NCBI GenBank assembly: GCA_006226555.1
Contig: SBGS01000092.1
Coordinates: 1-9,085 of the forward strand
Origin: Bacteroidota bacterium
GTDB taxonomy: Bacteria; Bacteroidota; Bacteroidia; Flavobacteriales_D; Crocinitomicaceae
Length of the DNA: 9,085 nucleotides
Direction: 5' to 3'
Part shown: piece after piece, positions 7,228 to 9,085 of the stretch
Position numbering within the stretch: position 1 is the first letter of the stretch
How the letters are laid out: every line of letters starts with the position of its first letter
Translations under genes and position numbers: made by a program
Notes under the pieces: generated by a model
What the model saw: only the letters and a program-made list of their open reading frames with translations
Databases searched by the model: none
Told to the model about the DNA's origin: nothing

Positions 7228-7764
7228 TTATTTATTCGTTCTGATTTTTTTATACAATTTGATCATGATCATGAGCCCTATGGCTATGCCGAAGAAGATC
7301 AGTGTAGCCTTGATCCAATCGAGTGAGTTTTTATACACCACAATAAATACCACGGCTACCAACACGAGTGTAGCTACCTCGTTCCACATTCTGAGCTTAC
7401 CCGAACTCAGCTTAAATCTACCTTTCTTAAGATCAAACATGATCTTTTGAGACATGAAGTGATACAATACCAAAAAGCCAATGAATGACAATTTCATGTG
7501 CATCCAGGGCATGAGCAAATACTCCGGCGTATCCACCAGCATCAGTATTCCAAATGTGATCGTAAGCACCATAGCCGGGGTGGTGATGATCCACCACAGT
7601 CGCTTTTCCATCAGCTCGTACTGCGCATTGAAAGCCTTTCGAATGACTTCCTCCTTCTGTTGTGCCTCAGTGTGGTATATAAACAGACGAACCATATAGA
7701 ACAGTCCTGCAAACCAGCTGACCATAAAGATGAGATGAAGGGCTTTGTACGTGAGAAAACTCAT
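7228..7764 (-). CDS. hemJ: HemJ-type protoporphyrinogen IX oxidase (CopD/UPF0093-like membrane protein)
   Basis: This 178-residue integral membrane protein has about five hydrophobic segments (near 5-25, 57-77, 86-105, 128-145 and 150-169). It matches the HemJ family, which oxidises protoporphyrinogen IX to protoporphyrin IX in late haem synthesis in bacteria without HemG or HemY. Seen landmarks are KALHLIFMVSWFAGLFYMVRLF with His10, IYH with His31, MEKRLWWIITTPAM (52-65), PWMHMKL (86-92) with His89 and Lys91, YHF with His102, and RMWNEV (125-130). Such proteins are often labelled merely CopD family. The ATG at 7764 is right because the first membrane helix and its conserved His need it. It is the first gene of the minus-strand array and diverges from the secreted-protein gene. 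A strong promoter match ends only 4 bases before the ATG, so the mRNA may be leaderless. Confidence 0.85.
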   Translation of the reverse strand: MSFLTYKALHLIFMVSWFAGLFYMVRLFIYHTEAQQKEEVIRKAFNAQYELMEKRLWWIITTPAMVLTITFGILMLVDTPEYLLMPWMHMKLSFIGFLVLYHFMSQKIMFDLKKGRFKLSSGKLRMWNEVATLVLVAVVFIVVYKNSLDWIKATLIFFGIAIGLMIMIKLYKKIRTNK

Positions 7765-7768
7765 AGGA

Positions 7769-7798
7769 CAAATTTAACCAAATAGGAATACACTCAAA
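7769..7798 (-). promoter_or_regulatory. Bacteroidota-type promoter for hemJ
   Basis: On the minus strand, TTTG (7798-7795), an 18-base spacer and TAAATTTG (7776-7769) match the -33/-7 consensus of the Bacteroidota primary sigma factor. Only TCCT separates the -7 box from the hemJ ATG, so transcription would begin at or within a base or two of the start codon. It probably drives hemJ, the hydratase and the flippase, perhaps the whole array. Confidence 0.6.
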
Positions 7799-7823
7799 CG
7801 CAAACTCTTTAGCCCACTACAAA

Positions 7824-7839
7824 AGACTGTTAACAATCT
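7824..7839. repeat. Imperfect 16-bp palindrome AGACTGTTAACAATCT in the divergent promoter region
   Basis: Seven of the eight base-pair positions are symmetric around the central TTAA; only C7827/A7836 breaks it. It lies between the outward-facing promoter candidates, 26 bases upstream of the hemJ -33 element and 24 bases upstream of the likely -33 of the plus-strand gene. The position suits a shared operator for a dimeric regulator, but short AT-rich palindromes also occur by chance and no regulator gene is in view. Confidence 0.35.
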
Positions 7840-7863
7840 GTAATTAAACTGATTATTATCATA

Positions 7864-7892
7864 TTTCCCCGATATGCCATTGGGTAGTTTTG
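7864..7892 (+). promoter_or_regulatory. Bacteroidota-type promoter for the secreted-protein gene
   Basis: TAGTTTTG (7885-7892) matches the TAnnTTTG -7 consensus. TTTC (7864-7867), 17 bases upstream, is a one-mismatch -33 element. Transcription would start near 7896, leaving about 20 bases of leader before the ATG at 7918. The A-rich leader (AATTAAACAACCACAAG) is typical of unstructured Bacteroidota leaders without a Shine-Dalgarno site. Confidence 0.5.
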
Positions 7893-7917
7893 TTGAATAC
7901 AATTAAACAACCACAAG

Positions 7918-9085
7918 ATGAAAAAAATTTACGCTTTCTTATTTCTACTCAGCGGGAGTTCCTTTGCACAGCAACAAATTCCGGGAAATCTTGATGCTTA
8001 TTTACCGAATGTGATCAAAGAACATCGGTCGCACACCCTTGATCCCGTTACTATTAATGAGGCAAAGAACAATAGTTACGACGGGCCAACTAAAATTGAG
8101 CGCTATTATGTTGACGCTATCAATATTCCCCACCTGGATAACGTGTTTGAATACAGCTACACAAGTGCAGGGAAATTAACACAGATGGTACAAAAGGATG
8201 ATCTACTCCAAAACGAGTTTCGCTACACTTACAACTTCACGTGGTTTGGAAAGACGGAATCTGTGATCACAGAAGAGTGGAATGGTAGCAATTGGGTTTT
8301 TGTATACCGTACAAGATATACATATACACCTGCTCAAAATCGTGAGACCACAATTTACGAGTCTTATGTATCGTTCAATTGGGAAGTTACGGGAACTGAA
8401 CGTTACCTCTATCTTGGTGGAGAGGAAACACCCTATCGCGTACAGGTAGAATACACCAATGATGGGATCAGCTGGACGCCATACCTGGCAATTGATTATA
8501 CATACAGCGGAAATAAGCCTTCAACACTCACCATTTCCCAGTACAATGACAACTACTTGTATTTCATTCCGGTTGAAAAGTGGATCGTAAATACATGGGG
8601 AAATACGGCATTTTCTGCTGACTATCTTTATGATGTCGATTTTGACCAGGAGCTCATCACTGATCAACTTATCGGTAAGCTTCAGCCATATCGCTATCAT
8701 CCGCAGCGTTTTGAATACTGGTACAACTTCACTACATCGAATTGGACATTCCAGAATTATCTTGTGTACGACGGAACCTTTGCTAACGGAGTTCGCGTCA
8801 GTCAAAATCTATTACAGGAGAATATGGGAGTACTGGATACGCTTGAAAAACAAAACTTCTACTTCGATCCATGTTTTGGTTATCAGGGAGCCATGTATTA
8901 CAGTAAAGACATGTTAAATAACTGGGTACTGGGAAATGGCACTTTTTACGATGCCACAACGATTCCTTACGGAAGTACTTGTTACGTGACGGATTACGAT
9001 CGATATACCAACTTTAGCACAACACAGCCAAGTGGGGTAAGAGAATTTAGATGGGTGATCACCCAGGCGGGAAATCTGGGTACAG
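7918..9085 (+). CDS. Secreted Tyr/Trp-rich repeat protein, N-terminal part (runs off right edge)
   Basis: The frame stays open from the ATG at 7918 to the window edge, giving 389 residues with no stop. The first 18 residues (MKKIYAFLFLLSGSSFAQ) form a signal peptide, with likely cleavage after Ala17. The mature part is unusually aromatic: by hand about 41 Tyr and 11 Trp in 389. A loose repeat is visible, Trp followed 8 residues later by Tyr-x-Tyr: W126/Y134-Y136, W155/Y163-Y165, W186/Y194-Y196, with a 9-residue version at W227/Y236-Y238 and partial units before (Y79-Y81, Y103-Y105) and after (W276/Y284). Spacing of units is about 30 residues, then longer. Such patterns suggest stacked beta-hairpins. 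I do not recognise a named family. Large secreted Bacteroidota proteins of this kind often end in a type IX secretion sorting domain, but the C-terminus is outside the window. No enzyme motif is seen. It is transcribed away from hemJ under its own promoter. Confidence 0.85.
   Translation, partial: MKKIYAFLFLLSGSSFAQQQIPGNLDAYLPNVIKEHRSHTLDPVTINEAKNNSYDGPTKIERYYVDAINIPHLDNVFEYSYTSAGKLTQMVQKDDLLQNEFRYTYNFTWFGKTESVITEEWNGSNWVFVYRTRYTYTPAQNRETTIYESYVSFNWEVTGTERYLYLGGEETPYRVQVEYTNDGISWTPYLAIDYTYSGNKPSTLTISQYNDNYLYFIPVEKWIVNTWGNTAFSADYLYDVDFDQELITDQLIGKLQPYRYHPQRFEYWYNFTTSNWTFQNYLVYDGTFANGVRVSQNLLQENMGVLDTLEKQNFYFDPCFGYQGAMYYSKDMLNNWVLGNGTFYDATTIPYGSTCYVTDYDRYTNFSTTQPSGVREFRWVITQAGNLGT

Noticed and set aside
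8521..8805. Minus-strand 94-residue open frame inside the secreted-protein gene
   Set aside because: It lies wholly antisense to a well-supported signal-peptide gene, has no recognisable features and no promoter or start context of its own.
1..9085. Hidden mobile element, defence system, tRNA or CRISPR array
   Set aside because: Genes are packed with housekeeping or envelope functions; no transposase, integrase, nuclease or toxin motif, no terminal inverted repeats, no cloverleaf and no regular direct repeats were seen in either strand.

Overview
The window looks like a chromosomal piece of a Bacteroidota bacterium, most likely the Flavobacteriia or a close relative. The evidence is a moderate-to-low G+C content by eye, lipoprotein and secreted-protein leaders typical of the phylum, matches to the Bacteroidota promoter consensus (TTTG near -33, TAnnTTTG near -7), and the gene order flippase / dut / sugar nucleotidyltransferase / TPR lipoprotein / DUF4292 lipoprotein / EnvC-like protein, which I recall as recurrent in this phylum. 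The genus cannot be determined from the sequence.

Layout. Eight genes occupy the minus strand from 7764 down to the left edge. In transcription order they are hemJ (7764-7228), an enoyl-CoA hydratase (7221-6448), a 14-segment oligosaccharide flippase (6439-4985), dut (4895-4461), a sugar-phosphate nucleotidyltransferase (4427-3408), a TPR lipoprotein (3415-1700), a DUF4292 lipoprotein (1713-904), and the N-terminal 308 residues of an EnvC-like murein hydrolase activator (926 to the edge). Junctions are tight: gaps of 6 and 8 bp among the first three genes, then overlaps of 8, 14 and 23 bp at the four distal genes. The one looser junction is flippase/dut. With my preferred dut start it is 89 bp long and holds a small hairpin and a TAnnTTTG box, so a second promoter may lie there.

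On the plus strand, divergent from hemJ across a 153-bp spacer, a secreted Tyr/Trp-rich protein starts at 7918 and runs off the right edge. The spacer carries a good promoter candidate for each direction and a near-perfect 16-bp palindrome between them. There is no gene-free stretch longer than this spacer.

How the genes fit together. The distal block (flippase, nucleotidyltransferase, two lipoproteins, EnvC) points to cell-envelope building: activated sugar supply, export of lipid-linked glycan, two envelope-anchored lipoproteins and peptidoglycan splitting at division. dut is a housekeeping nucleotide-pool enzyme inside this block. hemJ (haem synthesis) and the crotonase (fatty-acid or acyl-CoA metabolism) are housekeeping genes upstream. 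I see no tRNA, rRNA, CRISPR array, insertion sequence, phage gene or defence system. The less explained items are the repetitive aromatic secreted protein, the DUF4292 lipoprotein, the possibly leaderless hemJ transcript, the non-ATG starts of dut and the flippase gene, and a high density of GATC in the minus-strand genes.
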